DNA of 64,000 bases from contig CAYNLI010000003.1 in NCBI GenBank assembly GCA_964398035.1, positions 5,227-69,226 on the forward strand, written 5' to 3'. The notes below the pieces were generated by a model. The model was not told the DNA's origin. It saw only the letters and a program-made list of their open reading frames with translations, and searched no databases. A program made the position numbers and the translations under genes. Positions 42,297 to 51,355 of this stretch are shown here, piece by piece (the stretch's first letter is position 1; each line of letters opens with the position of its first letter). Origin of the DNA: Saonia sp964398035 (GTDB lineage Bacteria; Bacteroidota; Bacteroidia; Flavobacteriales; Flavobacteriaceae).

Positions 42297-42359
42297 CATA
42301 TTTCTAAATATTTCACTCAAAATCCCTACTTTTAATCAAATTCCAAAATTCATTCTAAA

Positions 42360-43853
42360 ATGAGTCAAAAAATACAATTCTCAATTTTTGTCACGCTTTG
42401 TTTGGTTACTACAATGTTTTCTCAAAGTAGAACCATTCCAGTGGACACTACCATTGTCACCCAACACAGTGTTACCACCAATGGCAGCAGTTTTACCTAT
42501 ACCGCAACAACGGGCACACAGCCTGTATGGGATGAGTTGGGGAAACCTATAGCTTCACTTCATTACACCTATTACACCCGTAACAATATTAAGAATAGGG
42601 CAGCAAGACCTCTGCTGATTTCTTTTAATGGCGGACCAGGTTCTGGTTCTGTATGGATGCATTTGGCCTATACCGGTCCTCGCATTCTAAAGATTGATGA
42701 TGAAGGTTATCCAGTACAACCGTATGGTGTAAAGGAAAACCCATATTCCGTTTTGGACATGGCAGATATTGTTTATGTAAATCCTGCTAATACAGGTTAT
42801 TCTCGTACCATTCCTGAAACTGGTAAAGATGTTGACAGAGATACGTTTTTTGGCATCAATGCAGATATAAAATATTTAGCGGAATGGTTGAATACTTTTG
42901 TTACCCGAAACAATCGCTGGCGCTCCCCTAAATATATCATCGGGGAAAGTTATGGTGGTACTCGGGTTATGGGCTTGGCTCTGGCATTACAAAACCAACA
43001 ATGGATGTATCTAAATGGAGTAATTATGGTTTCTCCTGCTGATTATAAAGTGATACGTAATGACGGACCAGTTGCCTCAGCGTTAAACCTTCCCTACTAT
43101 ACCGCAGCGGCATGGTACCATAAGGCGTTGCCTGCGGCATTGCAACAAAAAGATTTGCTCGAAATTTTACCAGAATCCGAAGCGTATACGGTAAACACAT
43201 TGATTCCCGCTATTGCCAAAGGTGGTTTTATCGGGGAGACTGAAAAAAATGCCGTGGCTAAAAAAATGGCATATTACTCAGGTTTAACAGAAAAAGAAAT
43301 TTTAGATCACAATCTTATTGTGCCTACTCGATATTTTTGGAAGAATTTATTAAAAGATAAAAACGGATATACCACTGGCCGACTGGACAGCCGTTATTTA
43401 GGTGTTGATAAGCAATTATCGGGTACATCACCAGATTATAGTGCAGAACTCACTTCTTGGTTGCACAGTTTTACCCCAGCCATAAATTATTATTTACAGG
43501 AAGAGCTCAATTTTAAGACCGATGTTAAATACAATATGTTTGGCCCTGTACATCCTTGGAACAATAAAGATGATAACACTCGTGACAATTTGCGTCAGGC
43601 CATGGCGCAAAACCCGTATTTAAATGTGATGTTCCAATCTGGGTATTTTGATGGTGCCACCACGTACTTTAATGCCAAATACACTATGTGGCAAATAGAC
43701 CCAAGCGGACGCTTAAAAGACCGTTTTAGTTTTAAGGGTTACCGTAGTGGGCATATGATGTATCTGCGTCGTGAAGATTTAAAAAATGCCAATAATGATA
43801 TACGCGAGTTTATTCAACGGACTTTATCAAATGGAAAAAGTGCAAAATATTAA
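42360..43853 (+). CDS. S10-family serine carboxypeptidase
   Basis: 497 residues with an N-terminal signal peptide (1 to about 21). The catalytic triad is Ser197 in GESYGGT, Asp431 in SGYFDGAT and His465 in YRSGHMMYL, and the oxyanion region is NGGPGSGS (90-97). It is likely a periplasmic or outer-membrane peptidase that trims C-terminal residues. It is a complete gene between two decayed loci. The next gene starts 10 nt downstream on the same strand. Confidence 0.92.
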   Translation: MSQKIQFSIFVTLCLVTTMFSQSRTIPVDTTIVTQHSVTTNGSSFTYTATTGTQPVWDELGKPIASLHYTYYTRNNIKNRAARPLLISFNGGPGSGSVWMHLAYTGPRILKIDDEGYPVQPYGVKENPYSVLDMADIVYVNPANTGYSRTIPETGKDVDRDTFFGINADIKYLAEWLNTFVTRNNRWRSPKYIIGESYGGTRVMGLALALQNQQWMYLNGVIMVSPADYKVIRNDGPVASALNLPYYTAAAWYHKALPAALQQKDLLEILPESEAYTVNTLIPAIAKGGFIGETEKNAVAKKMAYYSGLTEKEILDHNLIVPTRYFWKNLLKDKNGYTTGRLDSRYLGVDKQLSGTSPDYSAELTSWLHSFTPAINYYLQEELNFKTDVKYNMFGPVHPWNNKDDNTRDNLRQAMAQNPYLNVMFQSGYFDGATTYFNAKYTMWQIDPSGRLKDRFSFKGYRSGHMMYLRREDLKNANNDIREFIQRTLSNGKSAKY

Positions 43854-43863
43854 ATTTAAAAAC

Positions 43864-44448
43864 ATGAAAACTAAAAGAACAATACTCTCAATTTTTCTAT
43901 TTGTATTAATTATTCAATTATCTGCTCAAGAAATTCCTTCTAAAGAATGGCAGATAAAAACAGCAATTATGGCTGCTCCCGAAGAATATAAAGAAGGGGC
44001 TAAAGTTTATGGTTATGATCAAGATGGAAACTTTACTACATTACGAGAAGGCAGTAATGCCTATATCTGTTTAGCAGATGACCCAAACAATGATAACTTT
44101 TCCACTGCTGCATATCATATAAGTTTAGATGAGTTTATGGCTCGTGGTAGGGAATTAAGAAAGCAGGGGTTAAACTTTAAAGAAATTTTTGATACACGGG
44201 AAAAAGAAGTGAAAGCTGGCACATTAAAAATGCCAGACAAAACTACATTATGTGTTTTAACAGGAACTGTAAATGCTGAAACCCAAGAAATTGAAAACAT
44301 ATATGTACGCTATGTATTTTATATGCCCTATGCCACAGGAGAATCTACAGGATTACCAATCAAACCAACACCTCCTGGCCATGCATGGTTAATGAATCCT
44401 GGAACACATAGAGCGCATATTATGATTTCTCCGCAGAAGGGGAATTGA
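43864..44448 (+). CDS. Hypothetical secreted protein (194 aa)
   Basis: 194 residues from the ATG at 43864; a longer frame to 43786 would overlap the S10 gene and add a stretch unlike a signal peptide, so the shorter start is used. Residues 1-20 form a clear signal peptide ending in SAQ. The mature protein has YDQDGNFTTLREGSNAYICLADDPNN and a C-terminal PPGHAWLMNPGTHRAHIMIS that looks like a ligand or metal site (His-rich). No family is known to me. It follows the S10 peptidase gene by 10 nt. Confidence 0.75.
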   Translation: MKTKRTILSIFLFVLIIQLSAQEIPSKEWQIKTAIMAAPEEYKEGAKVYGYDQDGNFTTLREGSNAYICLADDPNNDNFSTAAYHISLDEFMARGRELRKQGLNFKEIFDTREKEVKAGTLKMPDKTTLCVLTGTVNAETQEIENIYVRYVFYMPYATGESTGLPIKPTPPGHAWLMNPGTHRAHIMISPQKGN

Positions 44449-44500
44449 AAACATTTTTGTATCAAACCCTTCTTTTCTACTACCCATATATAAAGCAAGA

Positions 44501-44680
44501 ATGGGGTACGCAGGACAACCAATGATGGTAATAAAAGCAAACAGGGCTCTTCTTAAAAAAAGTAGAAGCTTTAAAGAGCTTATAAGAAGTTATGTCAAAT
44601 TCTCAGGAGATACCAAACTAGAGTTTAAAGAACTGAGTGAATTTGAGAAAAAGAAAATTAGCGATAAAATCATTGCGTAA
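44501..44680 (+). CDS. Small protein (59 aa), probably truncated by a stop
   Basis: A 59-codon frame, MGYAGQPMMVIKANRALLKK to KKISDKIIA, ends at TAA 44678-44680. The same frame stays open for 45 further codons up to the next ATG (44816) and would encode SKKDKQQEILIFGYLYACPL and a membrane-helix-like stretch. Small Bacteroidota proteins of the form 'NxRALLKKxRSFKEL... KKKIxDKI... AKKE' followed by one membrane helix exist as I recall them, so the TAA (from AAA?) probably removed the anchor. Read-through is the alternative. I call it a hypothetical, possibly broken gene. Confidence 0.5.
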   Translation: MGYAGQPMMVIKANRALLKKSRSFKELIRSYVKFSGDTKLEFKELSEFEKKKISDKIIA

Positions 44681-44815
44681 AGCAAAAAGGATAAACAACA
44701 GGAAATTTTAATTTTCGGTTATCTATATGCTTGTCCATTGGTATCATTTATAGCATCTGTTGGTGGGTTGTTTCATAAAACAGTATCTTGGCAAGAACTG
44801 AAAAATCAACCAAAA

Positions 44816-45259
44816 ATGCCAACTGAACAAGACATACCTAAACCTTTTCTACAGACCTTATCCATGTTGCACATAGGTCTTTTTATAGGCCTGGCAGCAT
44901 TTACAGGTTTTGCATACTATACAGGAGATACTCTAAAAACTGAAAGCTATCCCAATGGGGATGTTTTTTTATACCTAGTACCCATAGGAGCTATAGTGGG
45001 ATATTTTTTAAGCAATTATATGTTTAAGAACATGGTGGATAAAATACCTGAAAAATTACCGTTGCAAAGAAAATTATCCAGATACCAAAGTGCATCCCTG
45101 ATTAAATATGCAATTTTGGAAGCCCCTGCATTTTTAGCGCTTTTTGCATTTTTACAAAGCTCCCATGCACTATATCTCACTATTGCCGTTTCTCTGATTA
45201 TTTATTTCTTTACGCAACGCCCAACAGAAGAAAAAATCAAAAAAGCATTATCTTTATAA
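44816..45259 (+). CDS. Hypothetical four-helix membrane protein
   Basis: 148 residues from the ATG at 44816. The frame can be followed upstream to a TTG at 44738, but that stretch appears to belong to the interrupted gene before it. There are four predicted helices (about 15-33, 46-66, 98-116 and 121-138, as numbered from this start) and the tail EEKIKKALSL. No family is known. Start remains uncertain. Confidence 0.65.
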   Translation: MPTEQDIPKPFLQTLSMLHIGLFIGLAAFTGFAYYTGDTLKTESYPNGDVFLYLVPIGAIVGYFLSNYMFKNMVDKIPEKLPLQRKLSRYQSASLIKYAILEAPAFLALFAFLQSSHALYLTIAVSLIIYFFTQRPTEEKIKKALSL

Positions 45260-45393
45260 ATATCAATTTTGGATGTTGAATAATTGAATTGCTAGATTTT
45301 CGGGATAATTATTTTTTCACAATCAACAAGAATAACTTAGTGCTATCAAAACAAATAACTAAAAACCAACAACAAACAACTATTCTTAAATCC

Positions 45394-46007
45394 ATGAAAA
45401 ACACTTTATGGTCCGTAGTGGTCTTTTTCTTGTTATCCCCTGTCCTATTTGCCCAAAACGCAGAACTCGTAACGCCAAATGTTTCACATAAAGCCAAGGC
45501 ACTTTTAGAACTCTTATATAGTATAAGTGGAAAACACATGCTTTCCGGGCAACACAATTTTCCTATTTCCAGAGCTAAAAACTCTGAATTTACAGCAGAA
45601 TATATCAGAAAAACTCCAGCGGTATGGAGTCAGGATTTTGGATTTTCAAAAGAAGGCGGTAAAGATTCCGTTATAGTAGAACCTATAAAGGCATGGACTC
45701 CAACAGTGGCAACATCTGGTTTGGTTTATTACAATCACACAGCAATTCCAGAATGGAAAAACAGCCTTCTAAACAGTGAATAGGTTTCTGGAAACAATCA
45801 AAGATTAATGGATGTAATGCTAAAAGGATTAAGCGTACCCATTACTGTAAATGGTGTGAAATATCAAGATGAAATGCGCCTGCATATCAAAATTTGGAAG
45901 ATGAGCAGATAAGGGATATCTTGAACTTTATTAGGATAGAATTTGGAGAAACCAATGGAAATATAATTGCCGCAGATGTGTTGCACCAACAAAAAGGACT
46001 TAATTAG
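45394..46007 (+). pseudogene. Chimeric pseudogene: GH26-like + sugar dehydrogenase + cytochrome c pieces
   Basis: One reading frame from ATG 45394 starts with a signal peptide and then SGKHMLSGQHNFP and IRKTPAVWSQDFGFSKEGG, as in GH26-like glycosidases (residues about 45-92). It changes at about 45676 to EPIKAWTPTVATSGLVYYN and IPEWKNSLL, the pattern of PQQ-type sugar dehydrogenases. A TAG follows at 45781-45783, then RLMDVMLKGLSVPITVNG and KYQDEM, a cytochrome c C-terminal domain. After about 45877 a frameshift moves to YQNLEDEQIRDILNFIR and ends at TAG 46005. Three gene pieces, one stop and one frameshift show decay by deletions. Confidence 0.75.
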
Positions 46008-46030
46008 AAATATTATATAAAATCAAGACC

Positions 46031-46732
46031 ATGAAAAAAATTAAAATCGCATTATTAACATTGATGGCATTGTTATTCTGTATCAATGCATCCATTGCAC
46101 AAGATATTTCCAAAGATTGGTGCAATTTGGGTAGATTTAAAGAAGCCAATAAAGAACTGGGGGAACCAAAAAATGGAGAGGATAGAATTGTTTTTATGGG
46201 AAATTCCATTACTATAGGTTGGGGAAACCATCATCCTGAATTTTTTGAGGGGAAACCATATGTAAATAGAGGTATTAGTGGACAAACCACGCCACAAATG
46301 TTACTGCGTTTTAAACAAGATGTTGTAAACCTAAACCCTAAAGTGGTGGTTATTTGTGCCGGAACCAATGACATTGCAGAAAATACAGGATATGCCAGTA
46401 CTCAAATGATTATGGACAATATAACCTCAATGGCGGAGATTGCCACGGGGAATGGAATAAAAGTAGTACTCGCTTCCGTACATCCAGCTTTTGATTATCG
46501 GTGGAGAACAGGGTTAAATCCTAATATTAGAATTCCTGAGTTGAATGCAGAAATTAAAAAGTATGCTGAAACTAAAGGAATTGTGTATTTGGATTATTTT
46601 TCAGCTATGACAGATGGCAATAATGGCCTGAGAACAGAATTGACTTCTGATGGAGTGCACCCCAACAAAGATGGGTATCTAATTATGGAACCGTTATTAG
46701 AAGCTGCTATTGTTGAAACTTTAAAAAAATAG
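46031..46732 (+). CDS. Secreted SGNH/GDSL hydrolase
   Basis: 233 residues with a signal peptide (1 to about 23). The four SGNH blocks are FMGNSI (Ser59), NRGISGQTT, AGTNDI (Asn113) and SDGVHPN (Asp207, His210), so the catalytic site is complete. This subgroup removes acetyl or other acyl groups from carbohydrates, or acts as an esterase in glycan use. It is the first intact gene after the chimeric pseudogene and may be a survivor of the same lost locus. The glycosyltransferase gene starts inside its stop codon. Confidence 0.93.
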   Translation: MKKIKIALLTLMALLFCINASIAQDISKDWCNLGRFKEANKELGEPKNGEDRIVFMGNSITIGWGNHHPEFFEGKPYVNRGISGQTTPQMLLRFKQDVVNLNPKVVVICAGTNDIAENTGYASTQMIMDNITSMAEIATGNGIKVVLASVHPAFDYRWRTGLNPNIRIPELNAEIKKYAETKGIVYLDYFSAMTDGNNGLRTELTSDGVHPNKDGYLIMEPLLEAAIVETLKK

Positions 46733-47736
46733 TGCAGCCATTAATCAGCATTCTTATCCCTTTTAAAAATACAGCTCAGTTTTTAAATGAATGTATAGAT
46801 TCTGTTATTCAACAGCAGTATGCCAACTGGGAGGTTGTGGCCATTAATGACCATTCCATTGATAATAGCAAATTAATCCTTGAAGCATACGCCAAAGAAA
46901 ATTCCAGAATACATGTATTTGACAATCAGGGAAAGGGAATAATTGATGCGCTTAGAACAGCTTATTCCAAAAGTAATGGTCTGTTTATAACCAGAATGGA
47001 TTCTGATGATGTGATGATGCCTGAAAGATTAGGTGTTATGTTAAGCTCTCTATTGGAAAAGGGTCGAGGACACCTTGCTATAGGTCAAGTAGAATACTTT
47101 TCCAAAAGCGGTATAAAAAGCGGATATAAACGTTATGAAGAATGGTTGAACCAATTGACAAAAAACGGAATTAACTATTCTGAAATATATAAAGAGTGCG
47201 TAATCCCATCCCCGTGTTGGATGGTTTATAAAGAGGATTTGGAGTTGTGTGGTGCTTTTGAACCTAACAGGTATCCAGAAGATTACGACCTTGCATTTCG
47301 GTTTTATGAAAAAGGATTAAAATGCATTCCGTGCAATAAAGTATTGCTTCGTTGGAGGGATTATGATACACGTACATCCCGTACCAGTGAACACTATGCC
47401 CAAAACTATTTTTTGGATATAAAACTTCATTATTTTTTAAAGTTGGAACAAGGTGAAACTAAATCTTTAACTGTGTGGGGCGCAGGACGTAAAGGAAAGA
47501 CGATTGCCAAAAGTTTACTGGAGAAAAACATTGATTTTCATTGGCTTTGTGACAACCCAAAAAAGATTGGAATAAAGATATATGACAAAGAACTTTTTCA
47601 TTTCACGGCCTTAAACAATTTAGAAAACACACAAAGTATAATTACCGTGGCAAATAATGAAGCACAAGCATTCATCAAAAATTATTTTACAAAAATTGAC
47701 CAAGTACATGGAGAGGATTATTTTTTCTTTTGCTGA
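46732..47736 (+). CDS. Family 2 glycosyltransferase with C-terminal Rossmann-like domain
   Basis: 334 residues from a GTG start overlapping the SGNH stop by one base. The GT-A domain (1 to about 225) has SILIPFKNTAQFLNECI and the metal-binding DSD (90-92 in RMDSDD). A second part (about 243-334) opens with LTVWGAGRKGKTIAKSLL, a glycine-rich nucleotide-binding pattern, and ends VHGEDYFFFC. It probably transfers a sugar to a cell-surface polymer. The extra domain might sense or modify a nucleotide sugar; that is inference. Confidence 0.85.
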   Translation: MQPLISILIPFKNTAQFLNECIDSVIQQQYANWEVVAINDHSIDNSKLILEAYAKENSRIHVFDNQGKGIIDALRTAYSKSNGLFITRMDSDDVMMPERLGVMLSSLLEKGRGHLAIGQVEYFSKSGIKSGYKRYEEWLNQLTKNGINYSEIYKECVIPSPCWMVYKEDLELCGAFEPNRYPEDYDLAFRFYEKGLKCIPCNKVLLRWRDYDTRTSRTSEHYAQNYFLDIKLHYFLKLEQGETKSLTVWGAGRKGKTIAKSLLEKNIDFHWLCDNPKKIGIKIYDKELFHFTALNNLENTQSIITVANNEAQAFIKNYFTKIDQVHGEDYFFFC

Positions 47737-47809
47737 TTTTAATTTTATGGTTTCCTACTTTAAACATAAAACCAATACTTTTCATATATTTGCCAAATCA
47801 AATTAGGGA

Positions 47810-49735
47810 ATGCAGTTTAAACATCCAGAACTTCTTTGGGCCTTACTCTTACTACTCATCCCCATATTCATTCATCTTTTTCAACTCCGTAGATTTAAAA
47901 AAACACCTTTTACCAACGTAAAGTTGTTACAAAAAGTAGTTGTAGAATCTCGTAAAAGCAACACTTTAAAAAAATGGTTGTTGTTATTTACAAGACTATT
48001 GCTCTTTACAGCACTAATTCTGGCATTCGCACAACCTTTCTTTGCAGAAGAAACTGCACTGGCTAAAAAAGAAACTGTTATTTATTTGGATGATTCCTTT
48101 AGCATGCAAGCCAAGAACGCTACTACTACTTTACTAGAAGATGCCGTACAGGAGTTAATAAAATCCATTCCCAAAGAGAATACTTTTTCTTTGTTCACTA
48201 ATGAAAAAGTCTTTAAGAATGTAGAATTAAAGGATATACAGAATGATTTGTTATCTCTAGAATATTCTCCAAAACAACTACAACTAAATGAGTTGGAGTT
48301 AAAAGCAAACACCTTGTTTTCCAAAAGCCCAGAATCTATAAAAAATCTGATCCTAATTTCAGATTTTCAACAGCGGATAAGTTCCAATAAAAGAGACTCC
48401 ACAACTACTGATGTACAAAAGCATTTGGTGCAAGTTCTTCCGGAAAAGAAGGAGAACATTGTTATTGACACTGCTTATATCAGTGCCATATTACCTAACA
48501 ACATTGAACTTACCACAGAACTTTCTAGTATTGTTGCAATTGAAAACACACCTGTATCTTTATATAACGATACCAATTTAATTGCCAAAACCGCAGCCAA
48601 TTTTGATGGAAATAGAAAAGCGACCGTTATTTTCACCTTACCAAAAAATGAAATTATAAATGGTAGAATTGAAATATTGGATACTGGATTGGTTTATGAC
48701 AACTCACTCTATTTCAATATCAATAAGAAAGAAAAGATTAAGGTCTTGACTATTTCTGAAACAGAATCAGGCTTTCTTAAGCGCATTTTCACTGAAGATG
48801 AGTTTCAATTTACTACCTATTCTCTGCAAAATTTGAACTATAGTTTATTGGAAGAACAACATTTAATTGTATTGAATGAATTGGTCACTATCCCAAATTC
48901 GCTTCAAAATGCATTGAAATCTTTTAAAAAAAACGATGGGCACTTGGTCATAATCCCATCAATAACAGCGTATACAACTTCCTATAATCAGTTAACATTA
49001 AATAGTAACGCTACTGTCTTTGGTGAACAAATGTTGGGCATCAATAATGTAACCAACATTAATTTTTCCCATCCATTGTATACCAATGTTTTTGAAAAGA
49101 AAGTGACCAATTTTCAATATCCAAGTATTTCACAATACTATAACCTGAGTTCTTCTTTGCCCAAAATACTCTCTTTTGAAAACGGAAATCCATTCTTGGT
49201 TGGTGCAAATGGACTGTATGTTTTTACTGGTTCCCTTACAAAAGACAACACCAACTTTAAAAACTCTCCATTAATAGTTCCCACATTTTATAATATGGGT
49301 GCCAATAGCCTTAAATCCTCTAAGCTGTATTCCATGATGGATGGTGTTTCCAGTACTGATGTGTCCATTACATTGGCAAAGGATAATATTCTAACACTTG
49401 TACAAGGTGAATATGAATTCATCCCCCAACAACAATCATACGCCAATAAAGTCTCCCTATCGTTTGATGGGGATCTTGAAAAAAATGGAACTTATAGCAT
49501 ACAAAATGGGGATGCGTTACTAAAAAACATAAGTTTTAATTACCCAAGAAATGAAAGCGAGCTAACCTATTTAGATATAAATACAATTGACGCTGTGTCT
49601 AAACAAAGTTCCATTACCAATCTTTTTAATGAGTTGAAAAATGACAATAGGATTACAGACCTTTGGAAATGGTTTGTTATTTTAGCATTGCTTTTTATAC
49701 TGATAGAAATTCTGATCCAAAAAGTTTTTAAATGA
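47810..49735 (+). CDS. BatA-domain membrane protein
   Basis: 641 residues. The first 70 residues match the BatA/aerotolerance-regulator N-terminal domain (QFKHPELLWALLLLLIPIFIHLFQLRRFKKTPFTNVKLLQKV), with helices near 8-24 and 57-75. A VWA-like MIDAS start (YLDDSFSMQ) follows, then a long extracytoplasmic beta region, and a final helix (about 612-632). It is a relative of the gene at 782-2815. Function unknown. It overlaps the dihydroorotase-like gene by 4 nt and is probably cotranscribed with it. A TATATTTG box at 47785-47792 is a likely -7 element. Confidence 0.85.
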   Translation: MQFKHPELLWALLLLLIPIFIHLFQLRRFKKTPFTNVKLLQKVVVESRKSNTLKKWLLLFTRLLLFTALILAFAQPFFAEETALAKKETVIYLDDSFSMQAKNATTTLLEDAVQELIKSIPKENTFSLFTNEKVFKNVELKDIQNDLLSLEYSPKQLQLNELELKANTLFSKSPESIKNLILISDFQQRISSNKRDSTTTDVQKHLVQVLPEKKENIVIDTAYISAILPNNIELTTELSSIVAIENTPVSLYNDTNLIAKTAANFDGNRKATVIFTLPKNEIINGRIEILDTGLVYDNSLYFNINKKEKIKVLTISETESGFLKRIFTEDEFQFTTYSLQNLNYSLLEEQHLIVLNELVTIPNSLQNALKSFKKNDGHLVIIPSITAYTTSYNQLTLNSNATVFGEQMLGINNVTNINFSHPLYTNVFEKKVTNFQYPSISQYYNLSSSLPKILSFENGNPFLVGANGLYVFTGSLTKDNTNFKNSPLIVPTFYNMGANSLKSSKLYSMMDGVSSTDVSITLAKDNILTLVQGEYEFIPQQQSYANKVSLSFDGDLEKNGTYSIQNGDALLKNISFNYPRNESELTYLDINTIDAVSKQSSITNLFNELKNDNRITDLWKWFVILALLFILIEILIQKVFK

Positions 49736-50985
49736 ACATACTTCTAAAATCTGCCACAATCATTGATAACGACAATAAGTCGTTACATCTTAAAAAGCGT
49801 GACATCCTAATAAAAAATGGCATTATTGAAAAAATAGCCGTAAACATTGAGAGCAGTGGAAAAACTAAAGTTATCGATTATAAAAACTTGCACATATCCC
49901 AAGGATGGTTGGACACCAGCGTAAGTTTTGGTGAACCTGGTTATGAAGAAAGAGAAACCATTGTCAATGGACTTACGGTTGCAGCAAAAAGTGGTTTTAC
50001 GGATATAGTCCTTAACTCCAACAGCTATCCTGTACCAGATAGTAGTTCTGACATTGTTTTTTTAACAAATGCAGCACAAGGACAGGCAACAAAGCTACAT
50101 CCATTGGGTATGATGACTTCTAAAGGAGAAGGAAAGCATTTGGCTGAGTTGTATGATATGAAAAATGCAGGAGCTGTAGGGTTCTATGATTTTAAGAATG
50201 CTACAGACAATTCTAACTTGGTAAAGATTGCATTGCTCTATGCTCAGAATTTTGATGGGCTGGTGTACTCTTTTCCAAAGGATAAAGGAATTGCCGGAAA
50301 AGGAACCGTAAATGAAGGTGAAACATCTACAAAGCTTGGACTTAAAGGGATTCCTACTCTTGCAGAAGAGCTCCAAATTGCAAGAGACCTCTTTATTTTA
50401 GAATATACAGATGGTAAATTACATATCCCCACTATTTCCGCTGCCAATTCTGTAAAACTGATTTCCGATGCCAAAAAGAAAGGCTTAAATGTGAGTTGTA
50501 GTGTTGCCATACATAACTTATGGTTTACAGATGATGTCTTAGAAGAGTTTGACTCCAACTACAAAGTAATGCCCCCTCTTAGAACAAAGAATGATGTAAA
50601 GGCACTCATTAAAGGTGTAAAAGATGGTGTTATAGATTTTGTGACCACAGATCATACCCCCCTTAATATTGAATTAAAGCAAGTGGAGTTTGACAATGCT
50701 GCTTATGGAACAATAGGCTTAGAAAATGCATTTGGAATTCTGAATCAATTATTTGGATTGGAAAAAACAATTACTTTACTCACGCAAAACAAAGAACGTT
50801 ATGGCATATCAACCCCAAAAATTGCAGTAGGAGAAATTGCCAATATCACTCTTTTTGACCCTGATTTGGAATATCAATTTACTAAAGAGCATATTTTTTC
50901 AACTTCTAAAAACTGCATGTTCTTGGGTGTCAAACTAAAAGGAAAATCCTTTGGAGTCATAGCGAATAATCAAGTCATAAATTAA
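49732..50985 (+). CDS. Dihydroorotase homologue lacking metal ligands
   Basis: 417 residues of the amidohydrolase dihydroorotase family by overall length and order. The motifs needed for zinc are altered: where active enzymes have DxHxH and REPG, this one has DTSVSFGEPG (about 60-69), MPNTNP is LNSNSYP, and the CHxE-type segment reads VYSFPKDKG. A late histidine (HIPTISAANS) and TTDHTP remain. It is probably a catalytically silent partner like the PyrC' subunits that assemble with aspartate carbamoyltransferase, or it uses other residues. It overlaps the BatA gene by 4 nt. An ordinary pyrC would be expected elsewhere if it is silent. Confidence 0.8.
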   Translation: MNILLKSATIIDNDNKSLHLKKRDILIKNGIIEKIAVNIESSGKTKVIDYKNLHISQGWLDTSVSFGEPGYEERETIVNGLTVAAKSGFTDIVLNSNSYPVPDSSSDIVFLTNAAQGQATKLHPLGMMTSKGEGKHLAELYDMKNAGAVGFYDFKNATDNSNLVKIALLYAQNFDGLVYSFPKDKGIAGKGTVNEGETSTKLGLKGIPTLAEELQIARDLFILEYTDGKLHIPTISAANSVKLISDAKKKGLNVSCSVAIHNLWFTDDVLEEFDSNYKVMPPLRTKNDVKALIKGVKDGVIDFVTTDHTPLNIELKQVEFDNAAYGTIGLENAFGILNQLFGLEKTITLLTQNKERYGISTPKIAVGEIANITLFDPDLEYQFTKEHIFSTSKNCMFLGVKLKGKSFGVIANNQVIN

Positions 50986-51019
50986 GTATCTTTAGGTCAT
51001 TAACCAATAACACTATATC

Positions 51020-51325
51020 ATGGATCAAAACACAATAAAAGAAGGAAAGACAGAGGCCATCATTAGCTATATCTTTGTAATAGGGCTTATCATTGCATAT
51101 TTTATGAACATGAACAAGAAAAATGAGTTTGCTAATTTTCATATAGGACAATCATTTCGCGTATGGTTGCTCAGTATTGCTCTTAGCATAGCATTGCGTG
51201 TAATGGACGTTGGTTTTTTAAGTATTCTTGGATGGGCGCCCATGGTTTTGGCAATCCTAGGCCTTATGAATGCCATTAATGAGAAAGCGGAACCTTTGCC
51301 AATTATTGGGAATATAGGAAAATAG
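51020..51325 (+). CDS. Small membrane protein, Tic20/DUF4870-like (first copy)
   Basis: 101 residues with three membrane helices (about 11-28, 43-60 and 66-84) and charged loops. It starts MDQNTIKEGKTEAIISYIFVI and ends PLPIIGNIGK. Such proteins are often labelled 'import component' for distant similarity to Tic20; function in bacteria is unknown. A related 107-residue copy follows 30 nt later. Confidence 0.75.
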   Translation: MDQNTIKEGKTEAIISYIFVIGLIIAYFMNMNKKNEFANFHIGQSFRVWLLSIALSIALRVMDVGFLSILGWAPMVLAILGLMNAINEKAEPLPIIGNIGK

Positions 51326-51355
51326 TCTAGCTTCAATTTTAATAAATTCAATTTA

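Noticed and set aside
43786..43863. Extension of the 194-residue secreted protein gene into the S10 gene
   Set aside because: The extension overlaps coding sequence in another frame and would bury the signal peptide that begins at ATG 43864.
45289..45393. Upstream extension of the chimeric frame from a TTG
   Set aside because: The added segment is A/C-rich repeat sequence with no coding character; a clean signal peptide begins at ATG 45394.
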